Positions 15,825-23,395 of a DNA stretch of 46,204 nt are shown here, one piece after another. The stretch comes from a virus, in the IMG/VR virus record IMGVR_UViG_3300044631_000900, positions 1 through 46,204 of that record. One strand, given 5' to 3'. A program made the position numbers and the translations under genes. A model generated the notes under the pieces. That model ran no database searches and was not told where the DNA came from. It saw only the letters and a program-made list of their open reading frames with translations. Each line of letters opens with the position of its first letter. The stretch's first letter is position 1.

Positions 15825-16011
15825 CAGAAGTATCTTCAGCTTTTTTATTTTTATTTCCAAGCTTTTCAAGATCAACAATTTTTGCTTGAAGACTGGTCAT
15901 GGTTTTATCGGCCATGACCAGTCTTGTTTCTAGCATGATGTTCTTACTTGTAAGATCATGTACACTCGCGAGTAATCGATTGATGTACTCATTTACAAAT
16001 TCAGCTTCCAT
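15820..16011 (-). CDS. Small coiled-coil protein
   Basis: 63 residues, mostly one amphipathic helix. Hydrophobic positions repeat in heptads in the stretch from LLASVHDLTSKNIMLETRL to LQAKIVDLEKL, ending in a Lys-rich tail. It sits between two fibre genes, 3 bases after the stop-side gap of the 649-residue fibre. Small coiled-coil proteins in fibre operons may be trimerisation or assembly helpers (inference). Its coding sequence contains a perfect 14-bp inverted repeat. Confidence 0.65.
   Translation of the reverse strand: MEAEFVNEYINRLLASVHDLTSKNIMLETRLVMADKTMTSLQAKIVDLEKLGNKNKKAEDTSV
15889..15925 (-). repeat. Perfect 14-bp inverted repeat with 9-base loop, inside a gene
   Basis: Arms at 15889-15902 (AAGACTGGTCATGG) and 15912-15925 are exact reverse complements. 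It lies in the middle of the 63-residue coding sequence and has no U-run after it on either strand, so a normal terminator is unlikely. In mRNA it would form a strong hairpin. Confidence 0.85.
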
Positions 16012-16014
16012 AAA

Positions 16015-17964
16015 TTAGAATGTCCCGCCGTCGAGGGTTGCGTATACAACTGCTGTACCGTTAGACTGAAGCACGAATCCAGTAGAGCCAACAGCTAATT
16101 TTCTAAAACCGTTCGAAGAGTTAGCAACTAAAATGTCTTCTGCAGTAACAGTCGCGAGTCCAGTACCACCGCTTGTTCCAGGCAGTGCAGTCGAAAGACT
16201 CAATGTATTCGCTGTGATACCAACCGCGAGTGTCGAGTTCGCAGTAAGAGTAACGTTAGTCGCGTTCGAAACCAAACCACCAGAGTTTAGGAATGCTTGT
16301 AATGTAGCAGTAGTATAACCGGCTGCTGCAGTGTCTACAGTTGTTGTAGGTTCTGTTTGAGAACCAGCAAAGAGCTTATAAACGCCATCTGTAGCATCAC
16401 GGAAAAGACCGGTATATTTAGCTCCAGTGGCACCGTATTGACCATAAAGACCGATATCAAGAATGTCGGTTGTTGCGTTTCCGTTTGCAAGTTCAATCAA
16501 CGAATCTTGGACTGTCAGGTTGGTAGTATCGATTGTCGAAAGCGTACCGAGAACAGTCAGATTTCCGGAAAGAGAAAGATCTGTAATCGAGAGTGCAGTA
16601 TTAACATGGAGTCCAGCAGAGTTGACCGTGAGTGTTGAACCAGTGGTAAGGCCAACTGCATCTGCAGTGACATTAATACCGTTAGCAGCACCAACATGAA
16701 CTCCAGTCGCGTTAGCTGTAAGACCATCACCGCCAACAACGTTGATACCAGCGCCATCAACAGAAATACCGTTAGCAGCTTTGGCAAAGACGCCTGAAGT
16801 ATTCGATACAATACCGTTGTTTGCTACAACAGCAATCGTGGCTGCACCACCTTCACCAGATGAGGATCCAGAAATACCGTTACCAGCTGTGATAGTAGCA
16901 ACATAGTCGCCTGATGTACCCGAACCAAGAGCAACGTCGCCTGAAAGTTGCGATGTGGCAATTGAAAGTGCAGCAGCATTGACATAAACGCCCGAGGTAT
17001 TCGAAACAATCGTACCGTTACCAGATACGACATGCACACCTGTTGCGTTCGAAGCAATACCAGCTCCGGCAACAACAAAAACGCCTGTTGCGTTTGCAGA
17101 TAGACCGTTATTTGCAATAACGTGTACGCCTGAGGTATTTGAAGCAAGACCGCTATTTGCAACTACAGCAATCGCGTCTGCAGAGACGCTGATACCGTTA
17201 CCAGCACCAACATCAAGAGTTACCTCGCCAGATGTACCGCCACCAGTAAGACCAGAACCGGCTACGACTGATGTAATATCACCATCTTGAGGTGTTACCC
17301 AGTATACAGCTGTTCCGTTCGATGCAAGAACTTGTCCTGCAGTACCATTTGTGCCATTTGCATTAAGAGCAACGTTAGTTCCAATATTGATCTGTGTGGC
17401 ATTTGCTACGAACGCCGTACCAACACTCACAATCGCTGCGTTCACGGTGCCTGTAGAGAATACACCGGTGGCATTCGCAACAAAAGAATTAGAACCAACG
17501 ACGAAGTTACCGCCAGAGCCAGCAAGAACGCCGCCGGCAACAGACAGTTTATTATTGGTATTATCAAACGTAAAGTCTGCGTCTCCGGCTAATGCGCCAG
17601 AATTATTAAATTGAACTTGTGTATTTGAACCAGATACGCCAGAAGTAGGAGTTTCCCAATAAGCGGCTGTTCCATTTGAACTCAGTACTTGTCCGTTGGT
17701 ACCCGTCGAACCATTGGCTGTAACTGTTGTCACAACAGCGTTAGCAACAATAATCTTGTCGATACCAGAGGTACCATTCGCAACGAGTGCTTGGTTGGCG
17801 GTCAGTATACCAGGATTAAATTTACCGGCAATGGTGATCGAAGCACCATTCGAACCAATAAATAAGTGATCGCCATTTGCTGTAAACGCTAATTCACCGT
17901 TAGCTAATGTTGGCGCATCAGCTGTCGTTAACGACCTTTTAATTTGAATTAAATTGTCTGCCAT
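16015..17964 (-). CDS. Repeat-rich tail fibre protein
   Basis: 649 residues. The N-terminus LIQIKRSLTTADAPTLANGELAFT..., with a GDHLFIGSNG loop, is typical of phage fibre N-terminal domains. Two [18 protein letters not shown] motifs followed by AYW or VYW occur at about 91 and 208. The middle is about ten short repeats of the type NNGLSANATGVHV. A LSGNLTVLGT segment follows, then a domain with LYGQYGATGAKYTGLFRD. The end is ATLDGGTF. It begins after an AAAGGAAT ribosome site. Beta-rich repeats of this type give long trimeric fibres. Adhesion to host receptors is the expected role. Confidence 0.75.
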   Translation of the reverse strand: MADNLIQIKRSLTTADAPTLANGELAFTANGDHLFIGSNGASITIAGKFNPGILTANQALVANGTSGIDKIIVANAVVTTVTANGSTGTNGQVLSSNGTAAYWETPTSGVSGSNTQVQFNNSGALAGDADFTFDNTNNKLSVAGGVLAGSGGNFVVGSNSFVANATGVFSTGTVNAAIVSVGTAFVANATQINIGTNVALNANGTNGTAGQVLASNGTAVYWVTPQDGDITSVVAGSGLTGGGTSGEVTLDVGAGNGISVSADAIAVVANSGLASNTSGVHVIANNGLSANATGVFVVAGAGIASNATGVHVVSGNGTIVSNTSGVYVNAAALSIATSQLSGDVALGSGTSGDYVATITAGNGISGSSSGEGGAATIAVVANNGIVSNTSGVFAKAANGISVDGAGINVVGGDGLTANATGVHVGAANGINVTADAVGLTTGSTLTVNSAGLHVNTALSITDLSLSGNLTVLGTLSTIDTTNLTVQDSLIELANGNATTDILDIGLYGQYGATGAKYTGLFRDATDGVYKLFAGSQTEPTTTVDTAAAGYTTATLQAFLNSGGLVSNATNVTLTANSTLAVGITANTLSLSTALPGTSGGTGLATVTAEDILVANSSNGFRKLAVGSTGFVLQSNGTAVVYATLDGGTF

Positions 17965-17982
17965 TTGGCTATTCCTTTTAGG

Positions 17983-18228
17983 TTAAAATGATCCGCCGTC
18001 GAGATCTACTGCTAGATCCGCGAATGACAGTTGTCTCACCTCATATTTATCATTTTGAGAATTGTAGATTAATGTAGCGCCATTGGCGGCTTCAACGACG
18101 CTGACGTCGAGTATGTTTTCAATACTTCGTATTTCTTGAATTTGATTTTTCAGAGTAATAGGACCAGCAGATGATAATCTGCCGTTGTTATTTGTAATTG
18201 TAGCGACTAAACGAGATGCACCTGCCAT
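17983..18228 (-). CDS. Small structural protein of fibre region
   Basis: 81 residues: MAGASRLVATITNNNG, a short helix (IQEIRSIENILDVSVVE) and a beta end with LDGGSF. The last residues match the ends of the 649-residue fibre (LDGGTF) and the 583-type fibre tip (LDGGTT), which suggests a shared capping motif. The ATG overlaps the stop of the 109-residue gene (TAATG). The function is not known; it may be a fibre or baseplate accessory. Confidence 0.65.
   Translation of the reverse strand: MAGASRLVATITNNNGRLSSAGPITLKNQIQEIRSIENILDVSVVEAANGATLIYNSQNDKYEVRQLSFADLAVDLDGGSF
18044..18051 (-). promoter_or_regulatory. Possible T4-type late promoter (GATAAATA)
   Basis: GATAAATA on the minus strand inside the 81-residue gene, 80 bases before the start of the 649-residue fibre. 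It is a weak candidate for a fibre promoter. Confidence 0.25.
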
Positions 18229-18557
18229 TATCTTGTAACTCCTGGTGTAACTGTGACGATACCTTCAACAAGACGAGAAACTGTTCCGCTGCCATCAGTC
18301 AACTCACAGTCATATACGTATCTTCCGGCTGTAAGGCCATTTGTGGTATTTGCCGACATCGAAAGAGCGACGACGCCAGTCACAGCAGTAATCGAAACTG
18401 TAAATGCGGTTTGAGCGGTCGAAGTATAATGCTTACGCATCTGAGCGGCACCTGTAAATCCTGTAAGATTTACGATGTTACCATTTTCATCAGTCACATC
18501 AATAGACGTAGCAAATGAAGTGCCTTGATCGATAATGATATTTGCTTTCAGTGCCAT
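18228..18557 (-). CDS. Small beta-sandwich structural protein
   Basis: 109 residues beginning MALKANIIIDQGTSFATSID, followed by a Gly/Thr-rich alternating beta pattern. It ends DGSGTVSRLVEGIVTVTPG. This looks like a single Ig-like or BppU-type domain found among phage tail proteins. GGAAG precedes the ATG by 6 bases. It lies between the fibre genes and is likely part of their attachment or baseplate layer, as an inference. Confidence 0.65.
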   Translation of the reverse strand: MALKANIIIDQGTSFATSIDVTDENGNIVNLTGFTGAAQMRKHYTSTAQTAFTVSITAVTGVVALSMSANTTNGLTAGRYVYDCELTDGSGTVSRLVEGIVTVTPGVTR

Positions 18558-18575
18558 TTAATTCTTCCGCTATGT

Positions 18576-19019
18576 TTATTCAAAACTATAAGATGTTACA
18601 GTTATCACCCAATATTTAGTTTCTGCACCATTTGATGCTGATACGTTAAACGTTTGTTCATTGAAACCACCTGTATAAGCTGCTACAAGTTCAATTGATG
18701 AAGCACTTCCTCCACTTGCAACACTGGCGTATCCACTAAATCCATCTCCTCCAGTATAAGTCCAAACTACGCTTGAAGAAGCTGTGATAGTATAACCTGC
18801 TTGGGAACCATACGCTTCGGCAGTGTCAAAAGTCGGAGATGATATTGTGCCGCCCACGGGACTAAAAGTAACTAAGGCTACATCTGCATACGGACGTATT
18901 CCTACATATTGCCACGTAGATCCATTCCACATTTTAACGGCGGCAAAATCTTGGCTCCCGACCCACGACGAGCCGTTCCAATATTTAACAGGTTTAGCAG
19001 ATAGGAACGTTAGCGGCAC
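18576..19019 (-). CDS. Fibre-region protein with WNG repeats and Ig-like end
   Basis: 147 residues starting at a GTG at 19019, chosen because AGGAG lies 8 bases before it. Two short copies of a KYWNGSSWV / KMWNGSTWQ motif lie in residues 12-38; this recalls the small beta-repeat of many phage fibre proteins. The rest is a Ser/Thr/Gly-rich beta domain ending in KYWVITVTSYSFE, Ig-like in pattern. No further family can be named. It precedes two small structural genes and follows the assembly chaperone. Confidence 0.65.
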   Translation of the reverse strand: MPLTFLSAKPVKYWNGSSWVGSQDFAAVKMWNGSTWQYVGIRPYADVALVTFSPVGGTISSPTFDTAEAYGSQAGYTITASSSVVWTYTGGDGFSGYASVASGGSASSIELVAAYTGGFNEQTFNVSASNGAETKYWVITVTSYSFE

Positions 19020-19022
19020 TTA

Positions 19023-19394
19023 TTATTCTCCTGGCTTAGATGGCCAAACAACGTCTGCTGCATTTGTATAAGTCTGAGGAAGATCTCTTAAAGTTTGACG
19101 ATATGTAGCCCAAGCAGTTTTATCTCCAGGCCAATCTGCCATTTGAGTATAGTCAGATAAAGCTAGAAGATTATTTCTTTTCGATCTAATTTGTTCCCAA
19201 GTAATTACCACGACTCGATCTTGCAAAACAAGATTTCCTTGTGATAAAACCAATTCTTTATTTTGCATATTCATACCATGGAGAAACTGCTGGTGTTGCT
19301 CTGCGGTAATTTCAACAATATCTTGCGGCAATGACGGATACCCAAAATCAGTATCGTAAAAACCTTTTGTTGTTGGGCTGTAGTAAATTGTCAT
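19023..19394 (-). CDS. Tail-fibre assembly chaperone (Tfa-like)
   Basis: 123 residues. The C-terminal half carries TWEQIRSKRNNLLALSDYTQ (about 70-89), PGDKTAWATYRQTLRDLPQ (about 94-112) and a VVWPSKP end. This is the hallmark of phage tail-fibre assembly chaperones (Tfa / Phage_tail_APC type). The N-terminal part (YYSPTTKGFYDTDFGYPSLP) is the usual variable Tfa-type domain. It immediately follows the collagen-like fibre gene at 19399-21123, the normal place for the chaperone of that fibre. It probably helps trimerise or cap its C-terminal receptor domain. Confidence 0.8.
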   Translation of the reverse strand: MTIYYSPTTKGFYDTDFGYPSLPQDIVEITAEQHQQFLHGMNMQNKELVLSQGNLVLQDRVVVITWEQIRSKRNNLLALSDYTQMADWPGDKTAWATYRQTLRDLPQTYTNAADVVWPSKPGE

Positions 19395-19398
19395 TTTA

Positions 19399-21123
19399 TT
19401 AATATCCCATTGCTAACCAGTAACCGGTATGAGAACTTTCATCTCCGTTAAACCAACTGAAACCAGTTGTTGATACACTAAAAATGGTTGCACCTTTAGA
19501 AGCCTGTCCAAATACGCCTGTATCTCCTACGCCATTCATCACAGCTCGGGCAACCGCGGTGAACGATGTTGGAAATGATCCAGATCCTGTAGTATTTGGA
19601 GTAACAGTTACTGTTCCCCACTGAATAATTGCTCCGTTTGGCAACTTAGTCCATCCATTTGACGAGAGACTTTGTGTATATCCTGTAGTTCCTGCAGTGT
19701 CAATCCAGATATCACCAGCCGCTGAAGCAGTAGGTTGAGTCGCTGTTACAAAAACTTGGCCGCCACTTGTAAATCCTGCGGTGACGTGTCTTAGAATAGG
19801 CGCGACAGCACCAGATGCACTTCCTTGGGCACCTTGTGGTCCGGTTGCACCTTGAGCACCTGTTATACTTGAACCTGCCGCGCCTTGAGCACCAGTTGCA
19901 CCTTGTGCTCCGTTTATTCCAGGAGATCCTTGAGGACCAGTTGCACCTTGAGCGCCTTGTAATCCTTGAGCACCTTGAGGACCAGCAACTGAAGATGCTG
20001 CACCTTGTGCACCTGTAAGGCCTTGCGGTCCCTGTGGTCCTTGGATACCTTGCAAACCTTGGGCGCCTTGAGGACCGGCAACGGTTGAAGCAGCACCTTG
20101 AGCACCAGTTGTTCCTTGCGGTCCCTGAGGTCCGATAATTCCTTGTGCACCTTGTGGTCCCGTCGGTCCTTGAACCGAAGGTCCTTGTGGTCCTTGAGAA
20201 CCAGTTGTTCCCTGTGGACCCTGGGAACCAGTTATTCCTTGCGCGCCTTGTGGACCAGGAACTGTCGAAGCTGCGCCTTGAGCACCAGTTGGTCCTTGAG
20301 AACCGGTAGATCCTTGAGCGCCTTGAGCACCAGTTGCACCTTGCGCACCTTGAGGTCCAGCAAGTTGCGTCCACACCAAGTTAGCTGTCGCTCCACTTGA
20401 TGCAAGGACGAAACCTGTTGTTCCAGCAGATTGTGTAGGTAGAAGGTTATTGATCGATCCGCCTGTACCGCCCCGAGATGTAGGAAGTGTACCGACAGTA
20501 ATAGCAGATGCATCAACAAATACGCCTGCCGCGTTTACTGTTAAACCAGCATTCGCTACAAAACTAATCGTAGGATTTCCAGAAACGCCGTTGCCGTTTG
20601 TTACGCTAATGCCGTTCGTAGAAGCAATCGATACCGTAGTACCTGTTCCTGTACCAGTTCTGACTACGATACCATTCGCCGAGATATTGTATACGGTGTT
20701 AGCATTGCTTGCTGTACCAGTATAGAGCGACGAGTTAACGCCTGCTCCACTCGGGAAATTCACCGTATTTGTAACGGTGATATTGTTTGCAAAGACATCA
20801 AAGCGAGCAGTCGTAGTACCAAGTGCACCACCGTTTGCATCTGGTCGTAGTGTTCCATAAGATGTCGTATTAAATACGAAAGCATTGAAACGGTTTGAAG
20901 TATTACCGAGTGGCTGCTGATCTGCAATCAGAAGAACCCCGCCTTGACCGATGGTAACGTTGGCGTATACAAGAGAACCATTTACTACAAGGTTACCAGA
21001 TACAACAAACAAGTCGTTTTTAAAGTGCGCGTTGGCTTCTACGTCGACACGATCATAGAAGATCGCGTTGCCAGAAGCAACTAGACCGTTATCAACCTTA
21101 AATCTATTATTTGCGCCTGACAT
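19399..21123 (-). CDS. Receptor-binding tail fibre with long collagen-like stalk
   Basis: 574 residues. The N-terminal part (1-254) has marine-phage fibre motifs ([40 protein letters not shown]). Residues about 255-432 are a collagen-like stalk of G-P-Q, G-A-Q, G-A-T and G-S-Q triplets, with breaks near AASTVPG and AASSVAG. Prolines fall mainly in X. The C-terminal domain (about 433-574) has [11 protein letters not shown], a Phe/Pro region ([14 protein letters not shown]) and the closing YWLAMGY, like the gp53-type tail-fibre tip. AAGGTAAT precedes the ATG by 4-5 bases. The following chaperone gene supports the receptor-binding role. Confidence 0.85.
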   Translation of the reverse strand: MSGANNRFKVDNGLVASGNAIFYDRVDVEANAHFKNDLFVVSGNLVVNGSLVYANVTIGQGGVLLIADQQPLGNTSNRFNAFVFNTTSYGTLRPDANGGALGTTTARFDVFANNITVTNTVNFPSGAGVNSSLYTGTASNANTVYNISANGIVVRTGTGTGTTVSIASTNGISVTNGNGVSGNPTISFVANAGLTVNAAGVFVDASAITVGTLPTSRGGTGGSINNLLPTQSAGTTGFVLASSGATANLVWTQLAGPQGAQGATGAQGAQGSTGSQGPTGAQGAASTVPGPQGAQGITGSQGPQGTTGSQGPQGPSVQGPTGPQGAQGIIGPQGPQGTTGAQGAASTVAGPQGAQGLQGIQGPQGPQGLTGAQGAASSVAGPQGAQGLQGAQGATGPQGSPGINGAQGATGAQGAAGSSITGAQGATGPQGAQGSASGAVAPILRHVTAGFTSGGQVFVTATQPTASAAGDIWIDTAGTTGYTQSLSSNGWTKLPNGAIIQWGTVTVTPNTTGSGSFPTSFTAVARAVMNGVGDTGVFGQASKGATIFSVSTTGFSWFNGDESSHTGYWLAMGY

Positions 21124-21131
21124 ATATTACC

Positions 21132-23186
21132 TTACTTAATGAATTGAGCAACAACTTTTGCAGCCGTGCTAGATCTTGTTTGATTGACATATACTCTTAC
21201 GTTTGCAGTAGCCACGTTCGCAGAGAAAGTACCAAGTAAGCTGACTCCGGAATTAGCTGCAACAGGTGAAGAAACCGTACCATATGTTGTAAGCTGCGCA
21301 GTCGAATTATCATGAGCAAGTAGTACTTCAGAGATCTGTGTATTACCAGCATTTTTCAATTGAATGAGAAGTTTAGCAGTGCTATAGTCTGCCTTTGGAT
21401 ATTCGAAGACAAGAAGATCTGAACCAGTCGTAGCTCCAAGATTTCCGTTTGCAAAGATATCAACTACGTGCTCAGTCTTGAAAGTCACGATGTTTGCATG
21501 TGTAGCAGGACCAGTCACTGCGAGCGTATTCGCTAGAGCAGTTGCTCCTGTTACTCCAAGAGTACTCGAAAGCGTTGTAGCTCCAGTTACAGTGAGCGTA
21601 TTCGAAAGATTCGTATTTCCTGTAACCGTCAGCGTATTTGCAAGAGCAACGTTCGAACTGACTGTCGCAGCACCTACAACAACAAGATGGCTTGTCGGCG
21701 TAATGGTAAGATTCGCAGATGCAGTGATCGATCCATTACCAATCGCCGTATTAAACGTTGCATTCCCAACAAGAACCGTAGTAGCATTTGCAACGACATT
21801 CGCTCCGACTGCAACAACTGTTTGGTTAGCAGTAACAATACCTGCAAAGAATCCTGTCGGTGTAACGTTAGATGTCGACGTTGAGTTGACAATGCTAACA
21901 ATTCGAGTATTCGCTAAAACGGTATTACTACCTTCTGCGGTGAAGAATCGAAGCGATGTTAACTCAGAAGCGTTAAGCGTATTACCTACAAATACTCCGC
22001 TACTATTTGCTACAACGTTACCAATCGCACCTGTTCCAGTGATTTGCACTGTACCACCATTGGTAGCATTTGCCGTGACGTTTGCGCCGAGCGAGATCTG
22101 AATAGTATTGGCAGTAAAGATGCCAGTTTTAAATGCGTTCGGTTCGATGTTTGCAGTGGCACTCGAGTTAGCGATGCTAATGATTCGAGTATTTGCAAGA
22201 GTGGTGTTTGAACCTTCAGATGCAAGGAAACGAACTGATGTGACTTGTGAAGAGTTTAAAGTATTACCTACATGCAGGCCACTACTATTTGCAACCGTAT
22301 TGCCGACCGTACCAGTTCCTGTTACTTGGATCGTGCCGCCGTTGGTAGCATTCGCAGTGACATTGGCACCAAGTGAAACTTGAATGGTGTTAGCTGTAAA
22401 GATGCCTGTCTTGAAACTGATAGGATCAATATTTGCAGATGATGTTGTATTGGCAATGCTAATGATCTGATTGTTTGCGAGTACGGTATTGCTACCTTCT
22501 GCGGCAAAGAATCGAACACTCGTCATCTGACTGTTCGTAACAGTATTGCCTACATATAGGCCGCTGCTATTTGATACACTGTTACCTACTGCTCCGGATC
22601 CTGTGACTTGGATCGTACCACCATTCGTGGCATTAGCAGTGACATTGGCACCTAATGTAATCTGAATCGTGTTCGCTACAAACAATCCAGTGCTAAAGCT
22701 AATTGGATTCATCGTAGCAGTGTTAGTGCTATTCGCGGCAACAACTGCGAATGCAGTTGCTGTTGTATTCGTGGTCGAGTTCGACTGAATCGTCAGCTTC
22801 GTTGTGTTAGCGACAAGGTTTGCACCAGTCAAACCAGCATGTAGACCGTACTGCCACATGAATGTGTTCGAAGAACCATTGGCAACTTCCAGACGAATTT
22901 CGGTCGATGTCACGTTGCTCAGAACAGTGTTCGTACTGATCATGAGATTCGCAAACGAACCGTTGACGTTTCCGCCTTTCATCCAGTTTGTTACGACGAG
23001 ATTATTAGCCCCGAATGTTCCGTATAGCTGAGCTGTTCTTGGAAACGCAGTGTTACCCGTGTTTGCATACGTGCTATTTGCAGTGATGATTTCTGTCGAA
23101 AGCGCGTGAAGAAGTTCATTGGTCTCGAGGAGCCAAACCTCGAACGAGTCGGTAATTACATCAACATTAGCTACTGGTCTTGACAT
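21132..23186 (-). CDS. Long tail-fibre protein with 95-residue repeats
   Basis: 684 residues. The N-terminus MSRPVANVDVITDSFEVWLL then NELLHALSTEIITANST is the attachment-type start seen in marine T4-like fibre proteins. A middle AQLYGTFGANNLVVTNWMKG block follows. Residues about 157-440 hold three ~95-residue repeats (ISFSTGLFVANTIQ, ISFKTGIFTANTIQ and AFKTGIFTANTIQ). A fourth, shorter one follows. A C-terminal series of SNTLTVTGATTLSS-type units then ends with VYVNQTRSSTAAKVVAQFIK. The ATG overlaps the stop of the small upstream gene (TAATG). Its place just after the peripheral baseplate proteins makes it a proximal fibre candidate. Confidence 0.75.
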   Translation of the reverse strand: MSRPVANVDVITDSFEVWLLETNELLHALSTEIITANSTYANTGNTAFPRTAQLYGTFGANNLVVTNWMKGGNVNGSFANLMISTNTVLSNVTSTEIRLEVANGSSNTFMWQYGLHAGLTGANLVANTTKLTIQSNSTTNTTATAFAVVAANSTNTATMNPISFSTGLFVANTIQITLGANVTANATNGGTIQVTGSGAVGNSVSNSSGLYVGNTVTNSQMTSVRFFAAEGSNTVLANNQIISIANTTSSANIDPISFKTGIFTANTIQVSLGANVTANATNGGTIQVTGTGTVGNTVANSSGLHVGNTLNSSQVTSVRFLASEGSNTTLANTRIISIANSSATANIEPNAFKTGIFTANTIQISLGANVTANATNGGTVQITGTGAIGNVVANSSGVFVGNTLNASELTSLRFFTAEGSNTVLANTRIVSIVNSTSTSNVTPTGFFAGIVTANQTVVAVGANVVANATTVLVGNATFNTAIGNGSITASANLTITPTSHLVVVGAATVSSNVALANTLTVTGNTNLSNTLTVTGATTLSSTLGVTGATALANTLAVTGPATHANIVTFKTEHVVDIFANGNLGATTGSDLLVFEYPKADYSTAKLLIQLKNAGNTQISEVLLAHDNSTAQLTTYGTVSSPVAANSGVSLLGTFSANVATANVRVYVNQTRSSTAAKVVAQFIK
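21870..22715 (-). repeat. Tandem repeat of about 285 bp (three copies) in fibre gene
   Basis: Three head-to-tail copies encode about 95 residues each. The GLF/GIF-TANTIQ-(I/V)-(T/S)-LGANVTANATNGG segment is well kept. Boundaries are approximate (about 22715, 22430, 22147 and 21870). Differences are spread over the units, so the copies are not recent. A fourth, degenerate unit continues past 21870. Confidence 0.75.
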
Positions 23187-23395
23187 TAATTTCTTCCATT
23201 CACTACTTGTAAGAGTAGAGTTTTAATTTCTTTGAGATCGTCTTCGACTGCACTGATTCTATTCGATAGCTCTTTGCTATTCTTCGCTTTCGATCTCTCT
23301 GCTACAAACTTTGCATAAGATGCATCGTCTGTATTTATGAAAGCTCCAGTAGAAGTATCTTTCATGAATCCATCAGTTTCAGTCTTGACTAACAT
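23186..23395 (-). CDS. Small coiled-coil protein of baseplate/fibre junction
   Basis: 69 residues: an N-terminal MLVKTETDGFMKDTSTGAFI, a basic linker (YAKFVAERSKAKN) and a C-terminal heptad helix (SNRISAVEDDLKEIKTLLLQ). From memory, short proteins of this layout recur next to the baseplate genes of marine T4-like phages. It overlaps both neighbours by TAATG, so three genes are translationally coupled. It may link the large fibre protein to the baseplate periphery; this is inferred. Confidence 0.7.
   Translation of the reverse strand: MLVKTETDGFMKDTSTGAFINTDDASYAKFVAERSKAKNSKELSNRISAVEDDLKEIKTLLLQVVNGRN

Noticed and set aside
15889-15925. Rho-independent terminator
   Set aside because: There is a strong stem, but no T-run follows it in either direction and it is inside a coding sequence.
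21478-22101. Plus-strand open frame opposite the long fibre gene
   Set aside because: Valine/Ala/Thr-rich shadow of the repeat fibre; no ribosome site, and no space for a separate gene.
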